Shown one piece after another: positions 1-8,750 of a DNA stretch of 64,000 nucleotides (position 1 is the first letter of the stretch; each line of letters begins with the position of its first letter). Source of the DNA: an uncultured Pelagibacteraceae bacterium (GTDB lineage Bacteria; Pseudomonadota; Alphaproteobacteria; Pelagibacterales; Pelagibacteraceae). The notes under the pieces are model-generated. The model was not told where the DNA came from and did not search any database. It was given only the letters and a program-made list of their open reading frames with translations. A program made the translations under genes and the position numbers. Location: positions 62,001 through 126,000 of the forward strand of contig CACKZV010000001.1 in the NCBI GenBank assembly GCA_902604795.1, given 5' to 3'.

Positions 1-99
1 GGAAAAAAACCTGTAAAAATTATGGAAGCCCAAGTAGGTTCTATACTTAAAGAAACTGATATTGTTAGATATCAAGACATTTATGGTAGAGTTAAATAA
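1..99 (+). CDS. C-terminal end of an unrecognised protein (partial)
   Basis: An open frame runs in from the left edge of the window and stops with TAA at 97-99. It gives the last 32 residues of a protein, ending in IYGRVK. The piece is hydrophilic and has no motif I recognise. Only 10 bases separate its stop from the next ATG, so it is probably the upstream member of the same transcription unit. The rest of the gene lies outside the window, so no function is assigned. Confidence 0.6.
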   Translation, partial: GKKPVKIMEAQVGSILKETDIVRYQDIYGRVK

Positions 100-109
100 T
101 TAACTCTTA

Positions 110-949
110 ATGGATAATACTGTTTTCATATTAGTTCTTATAGCAGCTATTACACATGCTACATGGAATGGAATGGTTAAGAAACATTCTGATAAAGTTA
201 TAGCTTTATCTGGAGTAATTTTAGGTCGTCTACCATTAGCTTTAACAGCAATAATAATCTTACCTTTACCTACATATGAGAGTATGCCTTATTTAATTGT
301 AAGCATTATTATTCACCAAGCATATCAATGGTATCTTTTAAGTGCATATGAACTAGGAGATTTAACAAAGGTTTATCCGATTGCACGTGGAACTGGACCT
401 TTGGTTGCAACTATAGTTTCAATTTTATTTTTAGGTTTGGTGCTTGATAATTTTATTATTCTTTCAATTTTAATTATTTGTTTAGGAATAATTTTTTTAA
501 GCTTATTTGATAAATCCAAAAAAAACTCAAAAATAATCCAATATTCACTATTAACTGGTTTATGGATTGGATTATATTCTGTGATAGATGGTTATGGCGC
601 AAGGGTAAGTTTGTCAGCTATTTCCTTTATTAGCTGGGTGTTTGTTATAAATGCATTACTGCACACATTTGTAATGCGTTTAAAAGATGAGAAAAATATC
701 ATTCAAAGATTAGCAAAATATGGAAAAAAGATATTTATATTCGGTGGTTCACTTGATTACTTCACTTATATAACAGTAGTATGGGCGTTTACTAAAGCAC
801 CAATACCAATTGTTGGTGCATTAAGAGAAACGAGTATTTTATTTTCTATTTTAATTGGATATTTCTTTTTAAAAGAACAAATAACTTCAAAAAAAATTAT
901 ATCTATTTTATTAATTGTTATTGGTGTAATAGGAATTAAAGTATTTTAA
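110..949 (+). CDS. EamA/DMT-family membrane transporter
   Basis: A 279-residue protein made almost wholly of hydrophobic helices, about ten, which is the usual length and topology of the drug/metabolite transporter (EamA) superfamily. It opens with a typical first helix followed by HATWNGMVKK. The two halves each look like a five-helix EamA repeat. DMT proteins move metabolites, amino acids or drugs across the inner membrane; the substrate here cannot be read from sequence. It lies 10 bases after the preceding gene and 10 bases before phoR, but nothing links it functionally to phosphate. A second, unrelated DMT protein of the RarD type is at 40393-41274. Confidence 0.85.
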   Translation: MDNTVFILVLIAAITHATWNGMVKKHSDKVIALSGVILGRLPLALTAIIILPLPTYESMPYLIVSIIIHQAYQWYLLSAYELGDLTKVYPIARGTGPLVATIVSILFLGLVLDNFIILSILIICLGIIFLSLFDKSKKNSKIIQYSLLTGLWIGLYSVIDGYGARVSLSAISFISWVFVINALLHTFVMRLKDEKNIIQRLAKYGKKIFIFGGSLDYFTYITVVWAFTKAPIPIVGALRETSILFSILIGYFFLKEQITSKKIISILLIVIGVIGIKVF

Positions 950-959
950 TTGTAATTAA

Positions 960-2117
960 ATGGAACTTTTAACAATCATCTTATTAATTATCGTAGGGAT
1001 TTTGGCTTTCTTGTTGCTTAAAAAAGAAAGAGTTCTAGGTATCAAAACTGATGAAAATAAAACTGAAGAACAAGTAAAAGTAATTGAAAGTAAAGATTAT
1101 AGAAAAAATATCTACGATTTATTAAATTATATACCAGAGGGAATAATAATATTAGATAAATCAAAGAAAATTATATTTAGTAATAATTCAGCAAATAATT
1201 GGTTTCAAATAAAATTAAATGAAAATATTAGCGGCTATTTAAGAAATCCTGATTTATTAATTTCAATTGATAAAGCATTTGATGGTAAAAAAGTTACAGA
1301 TTTTGAAATAGAAATTAGAAATCAAGCTGTTTTAAGATTAAATATTACTATTTATCTTGACCAAAATAATTTATTTTTTGACGAAAATTCATGCTTTTTA
1401 TTTATTAGAGACTTAACTGAATTTTATAAATTCCAACAACTCAAATCAGATTTTGTTGCTAATGTTTCTCACGAGCTAAGAACTCCTTTACAATCAATAA
1501 AAATGGGTCTTGAAACCTTTGAAAATAACCCAGATATAAAACAAAATTCAGAGGCAAATAATTTATTACCAGTTATGATTTCCCAGTCAGAGAGAATGGA
1601 AAATCTAATTCGAGATTTACTTTCTTTATCAAAAATTGAATTACAAGAACACATAAGACCAACTCACGAGATAGATTTAGTAGAGCTGATTGATTATGTA
1701 ATTAAAACATATGAAAAAATATTAAGTAAAAATAAAATTAAACTTATATTTAATAAAATTGATAATTGTAAAATAATAGGTGACAGAGATAAGCTTATTG
1801 AAATATTCACAAATCTTATTGATAATTCGATTAAATATAGTGATAAAAATAAGGAAATAATAATTACAGCAAAAAAAGATGGGGATTTAATTATTATTTC
1901 CGTAGCAGATCAAGGAATTGGAATTCCAAAAGAATCAATTCACAGAATCACGGAAAGATTTTTCACGGTAGACCCTAGCAAAAGTCGAAGCGTTGGAGGA
2001 ACAGGATTAGGTTTGGCAATTGTGAAACATTTGGTTTCTCAACATAGAGCAGAATTGAACATCAACAGTATTGAAAATCAAGGAACAACAATAGATATCA
2101 AATTCAATTCTTTATAA
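960..2117 (+). CDS. phoR: Phosphate-regulon sensor histidine kinase PhoR
   Basis: A 385-residue histidine kinase expected to autophosphorylate under phosphate limitation and pass phosphate to PhoB. Residues 1-20 are a single membrane helix. Residues about 50-155 look like a PAS domain. The HisKA dimerisation box follows, with phospho-acceptor His171 in NVSHELRTPL. A HATPase_c domain then shows an N box (NLIDNSIKYS), a G1 box (DQGIGI) and a G2 box (GGTGLGLAI). There is no periplasmic domain, as expected for PhoR, which senses through the Pst transporter and PhoU. It sits just upstream of pstS, whereas phoB is at the far end of the pst operon; this split supports the assignment. The alternative, another PAS histidine kinase, is unlikely given the context. 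Confidence 0.9.
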   Translation: MELLTIILLIIVGILAFLLLKKERVLGIKTDENKTEEQVKVIESKDYRKNIYDLLNYIPEGIIILDKSKKIIFSNNSANNWFQIKLNENISGYLRNPDLLISIDKAFDGKKVTDFEIEIRNQAVLRLNITIYLDQNNLFFDENSCFLFIRDLTEFYKFQQLKSDFVANVSHELRTPLQSIKMGLETFENNPDIKQNSEANNLLPVMISQSERMENLIRDLLSLSKIELQEHIRPTHEIDLVELIDYVIKTYEKILSKNKIKLIFNKIDNCKIIGDRDKLIEIFTNLIDNSIKYSDKNKEIIITAKKDGDLIIISVADQGIGIPKESIHRITERFFTVDPSKSRSVGGTGLGLAIVKHLVSQHRAELNINSIENQGTTIDIKFNSL

Positions 2118-2137
2118 TACAACTAAAAAGTTAGTCT

Positions 2138-2171
2138 TTGTAATAAAAGTTTAACGTTCCTTTAATAAAAT
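2138..2171 (+). promoter_or_regulatory. Pho-box-like direct repeats and -10 before pstS
   Basis: Three 11-bp direct repeats lie end to end at 2138-2148, 2149-2159 and 2160-2170, with cores TTGTAAT, GTTTAAC and CTTTAAT. The 11-bp period and the core resemble PhoB half-sites (E. coli core CTGTCAT). A good -10 hexamer, TAAAAT, lies at 2166-2171, ten bases after the second core. A strong ribosome binding site (AAGGAG, 2214-2219) lies four bases before the pstS ATG. A similar repeat pair precedes pstC, which strengthens the call. Confidence 0.65.
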
Positions 2172-2223
2172 ATAAAAGAATCAGATTTATTTATTTAAGC
2201 ATAATAAATTCTTAAGGAGATAA

Positions 2224-3252
2224 ATGAAAAAAATAATAAATGTATTTTTAGGATTTCTTATAGTTTTAAGTTTTACAACAACTAGTTATTCAAGAGATCA
2301 AATTAAAATAGTAGGATCGTCCACTGTTTATCCTTATGCAACTGTAGTTGCTGAAAAATTTGGTAAAAGTGGTAAGTTCAAAACTCCGGTTATAGAAAGC
2401 ACAGGAACTGGTGGTGGAATGAAATTATTCTGTGCAGGTGTTGGTGCAAATCATCCAGATGTTACAAATGCCTCCAGAGCAATTAAACCAAAAGAAATTG
2501 AATTATGTAAAAAAAATGGTGTTACTGAAATTATAGAAATAATTGTTGGTAATGACGGAATTTCTTTTGCTCATTCAGTGAGCGCTCCAGATGCTGATTT
2601 TACTAAAGAGCAATTATGGAGAGCCCTAGCCGCTAAAGTGGACATCGATGGTAAACTTTTAGAAAATCCTTATAAAAAATGGAGTGATATAGATGCAAAT
2701 CTTCCAAACAAAAAAATTGAAATTTTAATAGCCCCTCCAACATCAGGAACTAGAGATGCTTGGAATTCTTTAGTAATGACTAAAGGATGTACAAAAACTG
2801 CAAAATCTCTTTATGAGTCAGCAGGTAAAAAAGCTAAAAAAGAATGTGCTAAAATACGTGAAGATGGATATGCCGTTGAAGCTGGCGAAAATGATACGCT
2901 TATAATACAAAAACTCTCATCAAATCCTGATGCTTTCGGTTTTTTTGGTTATAGTTATTTGGTTGCAAACAAAGATAAAATTAAAGCTTCATCTGTAGAT
3001 GGTGTGCAACCATCATTAGAAGGAATTCAGGATTATTCATACCCAATTGCTAGGCCATTATTCTTTTATGTTAAAAAGGCTCATGTTGGTGTTATACCTG
3101 GTATTAAGGAATTTCTTAAAGAATTCACTTCAAAAAAAGCCATGAGTAACAGAGGTTATTTAGCTAAAATTGGATTAGTTCCTCTAGCATCTGACAAGTA
3201 CAAAGCAACACGAACAGCAGCTCTAGATCTTGTTACTATAAGCATTAACTAG
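2224..3252 (+). CDS. pstS: Phosphate ABC transporter substrate-binding protein PstS
   Basis: A 342-residue periplasmic phosphate-binding protein that delivers phosphate to PstCA. Residues 1-23 form a Sec signal peptide (charged MKK start, hydrophobic core, small residues before RDQ). The mature protein begins with the PstS hallmark IVGSSTVYPYA. Other phosphate-site elements follow: ESTGTGGGMKLFC, DVTNASRAIK and PPTSGTRDAWN. The start is fixed by a strong AAGGAG ribosome binding site, rare in this window, which suggests high expression, as expected for a major periplasmic protein. It is followed by its own terminator and preceded by Pho-box-like repeats, so it is probably transcribed mainly as a single gene under PhoB control. 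Confidence 0.96.
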   Translation: MKKIINVFLGFLIVLSFTTTSYSRDQIKIVGSSTVYPYATVVAEKFGKSGKFKTPVIESTGTGGGMKLFCAGVGANHPDVTNASRAIKPKEIELCKKNGVTEIIEIIVGNDGISFAHSVSAPDADFTKEQLWRALAAKVDIDGKLLENPYKKWSDIDANLPNKKIEILIAPPTSGTRDAWNSLVMTKGCTKTAKSLYESAGKKAKKECAKIREDGYAVEAGENDTLIIQKLSSNPDAFGFFGYSYLVANKDKIKASSVDGVQPSLEGIQDYSYPIARPLFFYVKKAHVGVIPGIKEFLKEFTSKKAMSNRGYLAKIGLVPLASDKYKATRTAALDLVTISIN

Positions 3253-3272
3253 ACTAATACTCAAAATTAAAA

Positions 3273-3301
3273 AAAAAGGCTAAATTCATTGGCCTTTTTA
3301 T
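3273..3301 (+). terminator. Rho-independent terminator after pstS
   Basis: An 11-bp stem (left arm AAAAAGGCTAA at 3273-3283, right arm TTGGCCTTTTT at 3289-3299, one G-T pair) closes a 5-base loop, ATTCA. The right arm ends in a T run, so the site is roughly bidirectional in form. It starts about 20 bases after the pstS stop and ends before the second Pho-box-like site. It is the only convincing intrinsic terminator I found in the window. Confidence 0.85.
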
Positions 3302-3318
3302 TCAATTACTAATTTAAT

Positions 3319-3352
3319 TTGTAATAAATCTGTAACAAATTAAATATATCAA
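3319..3352 (+). promoter_or_regulatory. Second Pho-box-like promoter, before pstC
   Basis: Two exact-phase 11-bp repeats, TTGTAATAAAT (3319-3329) and CTGTAACAAAT (3330-3340), match the layout of a PhoB box. A weak -10 candidate, TATCAA (3347-3352), lies ten bases after the second core, the same spacing as at pstS. The predicted start site falls only a few bases before the pstC ATG at 3362, and there is no Shine-Dalgarno sequence, so the transcript would be leaderless or nearly so. Confidence 0.65.
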
Positions 3353-3361
3353 GTTGTTTGA

Positions 3362-4765
3362 ATGAATTTCGTTCTTATTTTTTTAATAGTAATATTTTCA
3401 TCATCTTTGTTTTTTTACGGTAAGTCAAAGACAAAAAGTATATCTATTGAGAGAAATATTAAATTAAATGCACTTCCAAAATTTTATGGTTATTATTTAG
3501 TTCTATGGAGTTCAATACCTGCATTAGTTTTTTTATTAGTTTGGTCTTTATTTGAACCTGTAATTATAAAATCAATTATTATTGAGACAGCCGCAAATCA
3601 AGGAGCAATTTTTAATGATAAAAATGAAGCTAACTTAATTTACGAAAAAATTAAAGCAATTCATTTAGGTACTTATTTTGGTGATATTGACACTATCTTA
3701 AAAGAAAGCGCGATATCATATTCAAAATTTTTAAATATTTTTACTAATTCTAAAATAGTTTTAATTTTTGTAACAATTATTGCTTCAGTTATTTTTTCAT
3801 TAAAAAAAATTAAAAATAATAATAAAGCAAGAGAAGATGTCGAGAAAATTTTAAAAGGTTTGCTTTTTGTTTCATCCTTAATTGCTATTCTTACGACTTT
3901 AGGAATAATATTCTCATTATTATTTGAAAGTATAAAATTTTTTTCAGTAATAAATATTTTTGACTATTTATTTGGTACTAATTGGAGCCCTCAAAGAGCC
4001 TTTATCAGGGATGCATCTGCAATAACGGCTGCAGAATATGATGAATTAAGAGATGCATTTGGATTTGTACCATTGATAGCTGGAACTTCATTTATTGCAT
4101 TCATTGCTATGTTTGTTGCTGTACCTATTGGATTATTTTCAGGAATATACATGGCCGAATATGCTTCCTATAAAATAAGAAGAATTTCAAAACCAATCAT
4201 TGAGATACTTGCTGGAATACCTACTGTTGTTTATGGTTTTTTTGCAGCTTTAACCGTAGGACCATTCTTTAGACAAATAGGTGAGAGTATTGGTTTAACA
4301 GTTTCCTCGGAGAGTGCTTTAGCTGCAGGTCTGATTATGGGAATAATGATTATACCTTATATTTCCTCTTTATCTGATGATGTAATTAATTCAGTACCAC
4401 AATCACTTAGAGATGGTTCCTATGCTGTTGGCGCAACTAAATCAGAAACGATAAAACAAGTTGTAATTCCCGCAGCATTACCTGGAATAATTGGATCAGT
4501 ATTGTTAGCTGTATCAAGAGCTATTGGTGAAACAATGATTGTAGTTATGGCAGCAGGATTAGCAGCTAATCTCACCATTAACCCACTTGAGTCAACAACA
4601 ACAATTACAACCCAAATTGTAATGATACTCGTTGGTGATCAAGAATTTGATAGCCCAAAAACGCAATCAGCTTTTGCATTGGGATTGACACTATTTGTTG
4701 CAACATTGATTTTAAATTACATAGCTCAGAGAGCTGTGAAAAAATATAGAGAGAAATATGACTAA
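3362..4765 (+). CDS. pstC: Phosphate ABC transporter permease PstC
   Basis: A 467-residue inner-membrane permease that forms the phosphate channel with PstA. The C-terminal half (about 235-467) is the conserved binding-protein-dependent transport domain: VPIGLFSGIYMAEYAS, ILAGIPTVVYGFF, then the EAA loop SLRDGSYAVGATKSETIKQVVIPAALPGI is spread over residues near 350-380. The N-terminal half adds extra helices and a soluble stretch; long PstC forms of this kind are usual in alphaproteobacteria compared with about 320 residues in E. coli. Its last 8 bases overlap pstA, so the two are translationally coupled. Confidence 0.94.
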   Translation: MNFVLIFLIVIFSSSLFFYGKSKTKSISIERNIKLNALPKFYGYYLVLWSSIPALVFLLVWSLFEPVIIKSIIIETAANQGAIFNDKNEANLIYEKIKAIHLGTYFGDIDTILKESAISYSKFLNIFTNSKIVLIFVTIIASVIFSLKKIKNNNKAREDVEKILKGLLFVSSLIAILTTLGIIFSLLFESIKFFSVINIFDYLFGTNWSPQRAFIRDASAITAAEYDELRDAFGFVPLIAGTSFIAFIAMFVAVPIGLFSGIYMAEYASYKIRRISKPIIEILAGIPTVVYGFFAALTVGPFFRQIGESIGLTVSSESALAAGLIMGIMIIPYISSLSDDVINSVPQSLRDGSYAVGATKSETIKQVVIPAALPGIIGSVLLAVSRAIGETMIVVMAAGLAANLTINPLESTTTITTQIVMILVGDQEFDSPKTQSAFALGLTLFVATLILNYIAQRAVKKYREKYD

Positions 4766-6020
4766 AGAACAAAGATTAAAAAAACGACATGCTGCTGAAA
4801 AAAGGTTTAGATTGTATGGTCTCACATCAATTTTGGTTGCTTTGGTTTTTGTACTTATATTAGTAAATAATATTTTTTCAAAAGGAAGTTCTGCATTCAT
4901 GAAAACAGTCATTAATGTAGAGGTTTTCTTTGACCCAGAATTAATTGAGATTGAAAATGGAGCACCAGAGGAGAATATAAGGGAAGCAGATTTTTATGAT
5001 ATTACAATTGAAACTCTTCTTAAAGCATATCCAGCTAAAAATTTAGATGAAGAAAATGAATTAATTGATTTATTTACAACCGATGCTGAAATTGAAATTA
5101 AAAAAGCTTTTTTAGAAAATAACAACTTAATAGGAAAAAAAATTAACTTAGAAATAACGGCATCAGACGATATAGATCAATTGCATAAAGGAAATTACCC
5201 AAGGAATTTACCAGAGGATAGAAGAAGAATTTCAAATTTTCAGCTAAAAATTTATGACAATCTTTTAAAAAATAATAAAATAAACAAAAATTTTAATAAT
5301 TATTTTTTTAATAATGGGGACTCCAGAGATCCAGAGCTAGCTGGAATTGGAGGGGCTTTAGTTGGATCGTTCTATAGCATAATCATATGTCTATTGTTAG
5401 CTTTTCCAGTTGCTGTTCTTGCTTCAATTTATTTAGAAGAGTTTGCTCCAAAAAATAAAATTACAGATTTTATCGAAATAAACATTAATAATTTAGCTGC
5501 AGTACCTTCAATTGTTTATGGATTGCTTGCTCTACAAATATTATTAGCTACTATTCAGTTACCTAGATCTACTCCATTAGTTGCTGGTATTACATTAGCC
5601 TTGATGACATTGCCAAGAATAATTATTCCTTGCAGGGCATCTTTAAAAGCAGTTCCACCCTCGATAAGAGAAGGTGCATTGGCAGTAGGCGCATCAAAGT
5701 TTCAATCTGTATTTCATCATGTAGTTCCATTATCGCTACCAGGAACATTATCAGGAACAATTATTGGTTTAGCACAAGCATTAGGAGAGACTGCACCATT
5801 AATTTTGATTGGTATGGTTGCTTTTGTTGTTGACATTCCATCAACTCCAATTGATCCATCATCCTCGCTACCTGTGCAGGTATATTTGTGGTCAGAGTCA
5901 GCTGAAAGAGGTTTTGTTGAAAAAACATCAGCAACAATTATGATGCTATTGAGTTTTTTAATTGTTATGAATTTTATAGCAGTATATTTAAGACAAAAAT
6001 TTGAAAAGAGATGGAATTAA
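4758..6020 (+). CDS. pstA: Phosphate ABC transporter permease PstA
   Basis: A 420-residue partner permease of PstC. One N-terminal helix (about 20-42) is followed by a hydrophilic segment of about 140 residues, probably periplasmic, and then the permease domain (about 195-415). Conserved pieces include LEEFAPKNKITDFIEI, NLAAVPSIVYGLLAL and the EAA loop region PPSIREGALAVGASKFQS. The family in E. coli is about 296 residues; the extra length is the N-terminal insert, common in alphaproteobacterial forms. The next gene, pstB, begins directly after the stop codon with no gap. Confidence 0.94.
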   Translation: MTKEQRLKKRHAAEKRFRLYGLTSILVALVFVLILVNNIFSKGSSAFMKTVINVEVFFDPELIEIENGAPEENIREADFYDITIETLLKAYPAKNLDEENELIDLFTTDAEIEIKKAFLENNNLIGKKINLEITASDDIDQLHKGNYPRNLPEDRRRISNFQLKIYDNLLKNNKINKNFNNYFFNNGDSRDPELAGIGGALVGSFYSIIICLLLAFPVAVLASIYLEEFAPKNKITDFIEININNLAAVPSIVYGLLALQILLATIQLPRSTPLVAGITLALMTLPRIIIPCRASLKAVPPSIREGALAVGASKFQSVFHHVVPLSLPGTLSGTIIGLAQALGETAPLILIGMVAFVVDIPSTPIDPSSSLPVQVYLWSESAERGFVEKTSATIMMLLSFLIVMNFIAVYLRQKFEKRWN

Positions 6021-6782
6021 ATGAGTGAAGTAAAAATCAAATCTAATAATTTAAATGTGTTCTATGGAGACAAACAAGCTTTATTTGATGTAAACTTAGA
6101 TTTGAATGAAAAAGAAGTAACTGCATTAATTGGTCCATCTGGGTGTGGTAAATCAACCTTCATAAGATGTATAAACAGAATGAATGACGTAATTGATATT
6201 TGCAAAGTTACAGGAAATATTGAGATTGACGGTGTAGAAATTAATGATGAAAATTTAGACGTCGTTTCCTTAAGAGAAAGAGTTGGGATGGTGTTTCAAA
6301 AACCAAATCCATTTCCTAAAAGCATATACGATAATATTTCATATGGTCCAAAGATACATGGCAAGGGAGAGACAAAAAGTGAGCTAGATGAAATAGTTGA
6401 AAGAAGTTTAAAAAAAGCTGCTTTGTGGGAAGAGGTTAAAGATAGGTTAGACGAACCAGGTACTGGATTATCTGGAGGTCAACAACAACGACTTTGTATA
6501 GCTAGAGCAATATCAGTAAATCCAGAAGTAATTCTAATGGATGAACCATGTTCAGCCTTAGATCCAATAGCAACAGCCAAAATTGAAGAATTGATTGATG
6601 AACTTAAGAAAACCTATACAATAGTTATTGTTACCCATTCGATGGCTCAAGCAGTTAGAGTTTCACAGAAAACTGGCTTTTTTCATCTTGGAAAATTAAT
6701 TGAGGTAGGAAAAACAGAAAAAATTTTTAAGAACCCTGACAATAAAATGACACAAGATTATATTACAGGTAGATTTGGATAA
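6021..6782 (+). CDS. pstB: Phosphate ABC transporter ATP-binding protein PstB
   Basis: A 253-residue cytoplasmic ATPase that powers PstCA. It shows a Walker A loop (GPSGCGKST, about residue 37), the PstB-typical Q-loop [15 protein letters not shown], the ABC signature [14 protein letters not shown], Walker [14 protein letters not shown] and the switch His in VTHSMAQA. The length matches the family. It starts in the base directly after pstA and is followed three bases later by phoU, the standard pst operon order. Confidence 0.97.
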   Translation: MSEVKIKSNNLNVFYGDKQALFDVNLDLNEKEVTALIGPSGCGKSTFIRCINRMNDVIDICKVTGNIEIDGVEINDENLDVVSLRERVGMVFQKPNPFPKSIYDNISYGPKIHGKGETKSELDEIVERSLKKAALWEEVKDRLDEPGTGLSGGQQQRLCIARAISVNPEVILMDEPCSALDPIATAKIEELIDELKKTYTIVIVTHSMAQAVRVSQKTGFFHLGKLIEVGKTEKIFKNPDNKMTQDYITGRFG

Positions 6783-6785
6783 ACT

Positions 6786-7478
6786 ATGAGTAACGAACAT
6801 ACAGTAAAGTCATATGAAGAAGAATTACAATTTCTTGTTGATTCTGTAATTAAAATGGGAAGTTTAACAGAGTCTCAAATGGTAGACTCAATGGACGCTA
6901 TCATCAAAGTTGATAAAGATTCTATTGATAAAATTATTAAAAGTGATGATGAAATTAATAAATTTAGATCAAAAATAGATACTCAAATTATGACATTACT
7001 AGTCAAAAGAGCTCCTATGGCTATTGATTTAAGGGAAACAATTAGTTCTTTAAAAATTTCACAAGACTTGGAAAGAATTGGAGATCTATCTAAAAGTAAT
7101 GCTAAAAAAGTTAAACCACTACCACTAGATTTACCAGAGGAATTACTTTCAAATTTAAAAAGATTAGGTGAGTTGGTTATAAAACAGTTAAATGATGTAT
7201 TAGATAGTTATGTTAACAAAAATTACGATAAAGCCAAAGAAGTTTGGGAAAAGGATGAACAAGTTGATGACCTTACCTATATTGCAATGGAAAGTGTTAT
7301 TGATTTTTTATCTAAAGATAAAAAAAATTTAGATTTTTCTACACATCTTATATTCGCAACAAAAAACTTAGAGAGAGCAGGTGATCATATTACTAATATT
7401 GCAGAGTCTATTTGTTACTTAATTAAAGGCGAATATCTAAAAGGAAGCAGACCAAAAGGAAAAGTTATCCAAGAATAA
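6786..7478 (+). CDS. phoU: Phosphate signalling protein PhoU
   Basis: A 230-residue all-helical protein with two PhoU repeats. The metal-binding E/DxxxD-type motifs are visible as SQDLERIGDLSKSNAK (first repeat) and TKNLERAGDHITNIAE (second repeat). PhoU relays the state of the Pst transporter to PhoR and keeps PhoB off when phosphate is plentiful. It stands between pstB and phoB with a 1-base gap to phoB, so all are probably on one transcript. Confidence 0.96.
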   Translation: MSNEHTVKSYEEELQFLVDSVIKMGSLTESQMVDSMDAIIKVDKDSIDKIIKSDDEINKFRSKIDTQIMTLLVKRAPMAIDLRETISSLKISQDLERIGDLSKSNAKKVKPLPLDLPEELLSNLKRLGELVIKQLNDVLDSYVNKNYDKAKEVWEKDEQVDDLTYIAMESVIDFLSKDKKNLDFSTHLIFATKNLERAGDHITNIAESICYLIKGEYLKGSRPKGKVIQE

Positions 7479-7479
7479 A

Positions 7480-8160
7480 ATGAATGGCAAAATATTTATT
7501 ATTGAGGATGAGCCTTCAATAATACAATTAGTTCAACATAATTTAGAAAAAGAGGGTTTTTTAGTAGCTTCATCTACCAATGGTAATGATGGTTTAAAAG
7601 ATTTGAAAAAGTTTGAACCAAATTTGCTTTTACTTGATTGGATGCTTCCAGATTTATCTGGAATTGATATTTGCAAAAATATTAGAAATAACTCAAGTCA
7701 TAAAAACCTACCCATAATAATGCTTACAGCAAAAGGAGAAGAGGAAGATAAAATAAAAGGATTAGATAGTGGTGTTGATGATTATTTAACCAAACCATTT
7801 AGTTTCAATGAGCTTTTAGCAAGAATAAAAGCTGTATTAAGAAGATATGATCCTAAAGTTGTTTCAAATAGTTTAGAATTTGAAGATTTAAAATTAAATA
7901 GATTTGAGAAGAGAGTGTTTAGAAAAAATATTGAAATACAGCTTGGACCAACAGAATTTAGACTACTAGAATTCTTTTTAAGCAACCCTAAAAGAGTATA
8001 TTCAAGAGATCAAATTTTAGAAAATGTTTGGCCAAACAACATAAACGTAGAAAGTAGAACCATTGACGTACATATAAGAAGATTAAGAAAGTCGATTAAT
8101 ATTGATAAAACAAAAGAACTAATTAGAACAGTAAGATCCTCTGGATATTCACTTATTTAA
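7480..8160 (+). CDS. phoB: Phosphate-regulon response regulator PhoB
   Basis: A 226-residue OmpR/PhoB-type regulator. The receiver domain (1-120) has the acidic pair at residues 10-11 (IEDEPS), the phospho-acceptor Asp53 in LLDWMLPDLSG, and the conserved Lys in YLTKPFS. The C-terminal winged helix (about 130-226) includes LGPTEFRLLEFF and the recognition region VESRTIDVHIRRLRKSI. It ends the pst-phoU operon. PhoB would bind the Pho-box-like repeats before pstS and pstC. Its last 8 bases overlap the end of the convergent gene at 8153. Confidence 0.95.
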   Translation: MNGKIFIIEDEPSIIQLVQHNLEKEGFLVASSTNGNDGLKDLKKFEPNLLLLDWMLPDLSGIDICKNIRNNSSHKNLPIIMLTAKGEEEDKIKGLDSGVDDYLTKPFSFNELLARIKAVLRRYDPKVVSNSLEFEDLKLNRFEKRVFRKNIEIQLGPTEFRLLEFFLSNPKRVYSRDQILENVWPNNINVESRTIDVHIRRLRKSINIDKTKELIRTVRSSGYSLI

Positions 8161-8746
8161 GAAATGCATCTTCAAGATAATCTAATCTATCTTGACCCCA
8201 AAAAATCTCATTATTTAAGACATATGAGGGAGCACCAAATACATCGTTATCAACCGCGTCTTTTGAATTCTTTTGATACTCCAAGTTTACATCATCAGTT
8301 AAAGCTAATTTCTTCATTTCTTCAAAGTTTAAATTTAATTTTTCACAAATTTCCTGAAGTGTATTGTGATCAGAAAGATCTTTATCCATAGACCATAAAT
8401 ATTTTAAACATTCATTTCCAAAATGAAGTTTATTACCCAATTTATTTGAAGCTATTACAAATTTTGCTGGTAAGTGTGGGTCTTTAGGTGGAAAAAATTT
8501 TGGCTTTTTAATAATCGGCAAACCTAGTTTATTTGAAATTCTCTCCAGTTCTATAAGTCTATATTTTTGTCTTGCAGGATGTCTTTTAGGAACTGGCAAT
8601 CCACCAGTATTTGGAAATATTTCGCCAACTAAATCAAGCGGTTTTTCTATAACCTCTAAATTATATTTGCTTACTATCTTTGTAAATCTATCAGCTCCAA
8701 GATAACTAAACGGAGATAAGACACTAAAATAATATTCAATTTTCAT
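8153..8746 (-). CDS. DsbA-family protein, 2-hydroxychromene-2-carboxylate isomerase-like
   Basis: A 197-residue DsbA-fold protein of the kappa-class GST/HCCA isomerase family. The thioredoxin-like N-terminus carries SVLSPFSYLGADR, where the Ser-containing turn replaces the CxxC of disulfide oxidases, and the C-terminal part has AVDNDVFGAPSYVLNNEIFWG, the family's cis-Pro region, ending with GQDRLDYLEDAL-like residues. I chose the internal Met at 8746 (MKIEYYF) because an upstream start would overlap zur and add ten atypical residues. It follows zur by 4 bases. In naphthalene degraders the enzyme isomerises an aromatic intermediate; here the substrate is unknown and may involve glutathione. 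Confidence 0.8.
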   Translation of the reverse strand: MKIEYYFSVLSPFSYLGADRFTKIVSKYNLEVIEKPLDLVGEIFPNTGGLPVPKRHPARQKYRLIELERISNKLGLPIIKKPKFFPPKDPHLPAKFVIASNKLGNKLHFGNECLKYLWSMDKDLSDHNTLQEICEKLNLNFEEMKKLALTDDVNLEYQKNSKDAVDNDVFGAPSYVLNNEIFWGQDRLDYLEDAFLK

Positions 8747-8750
8747 TTTT

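Noticed and set aside
950..956. Pho half-site TTGTAAT before phoR
   Set aside because: Only one half-site with no partner at 11-bp spacing, so it is not a credible PhoB box.
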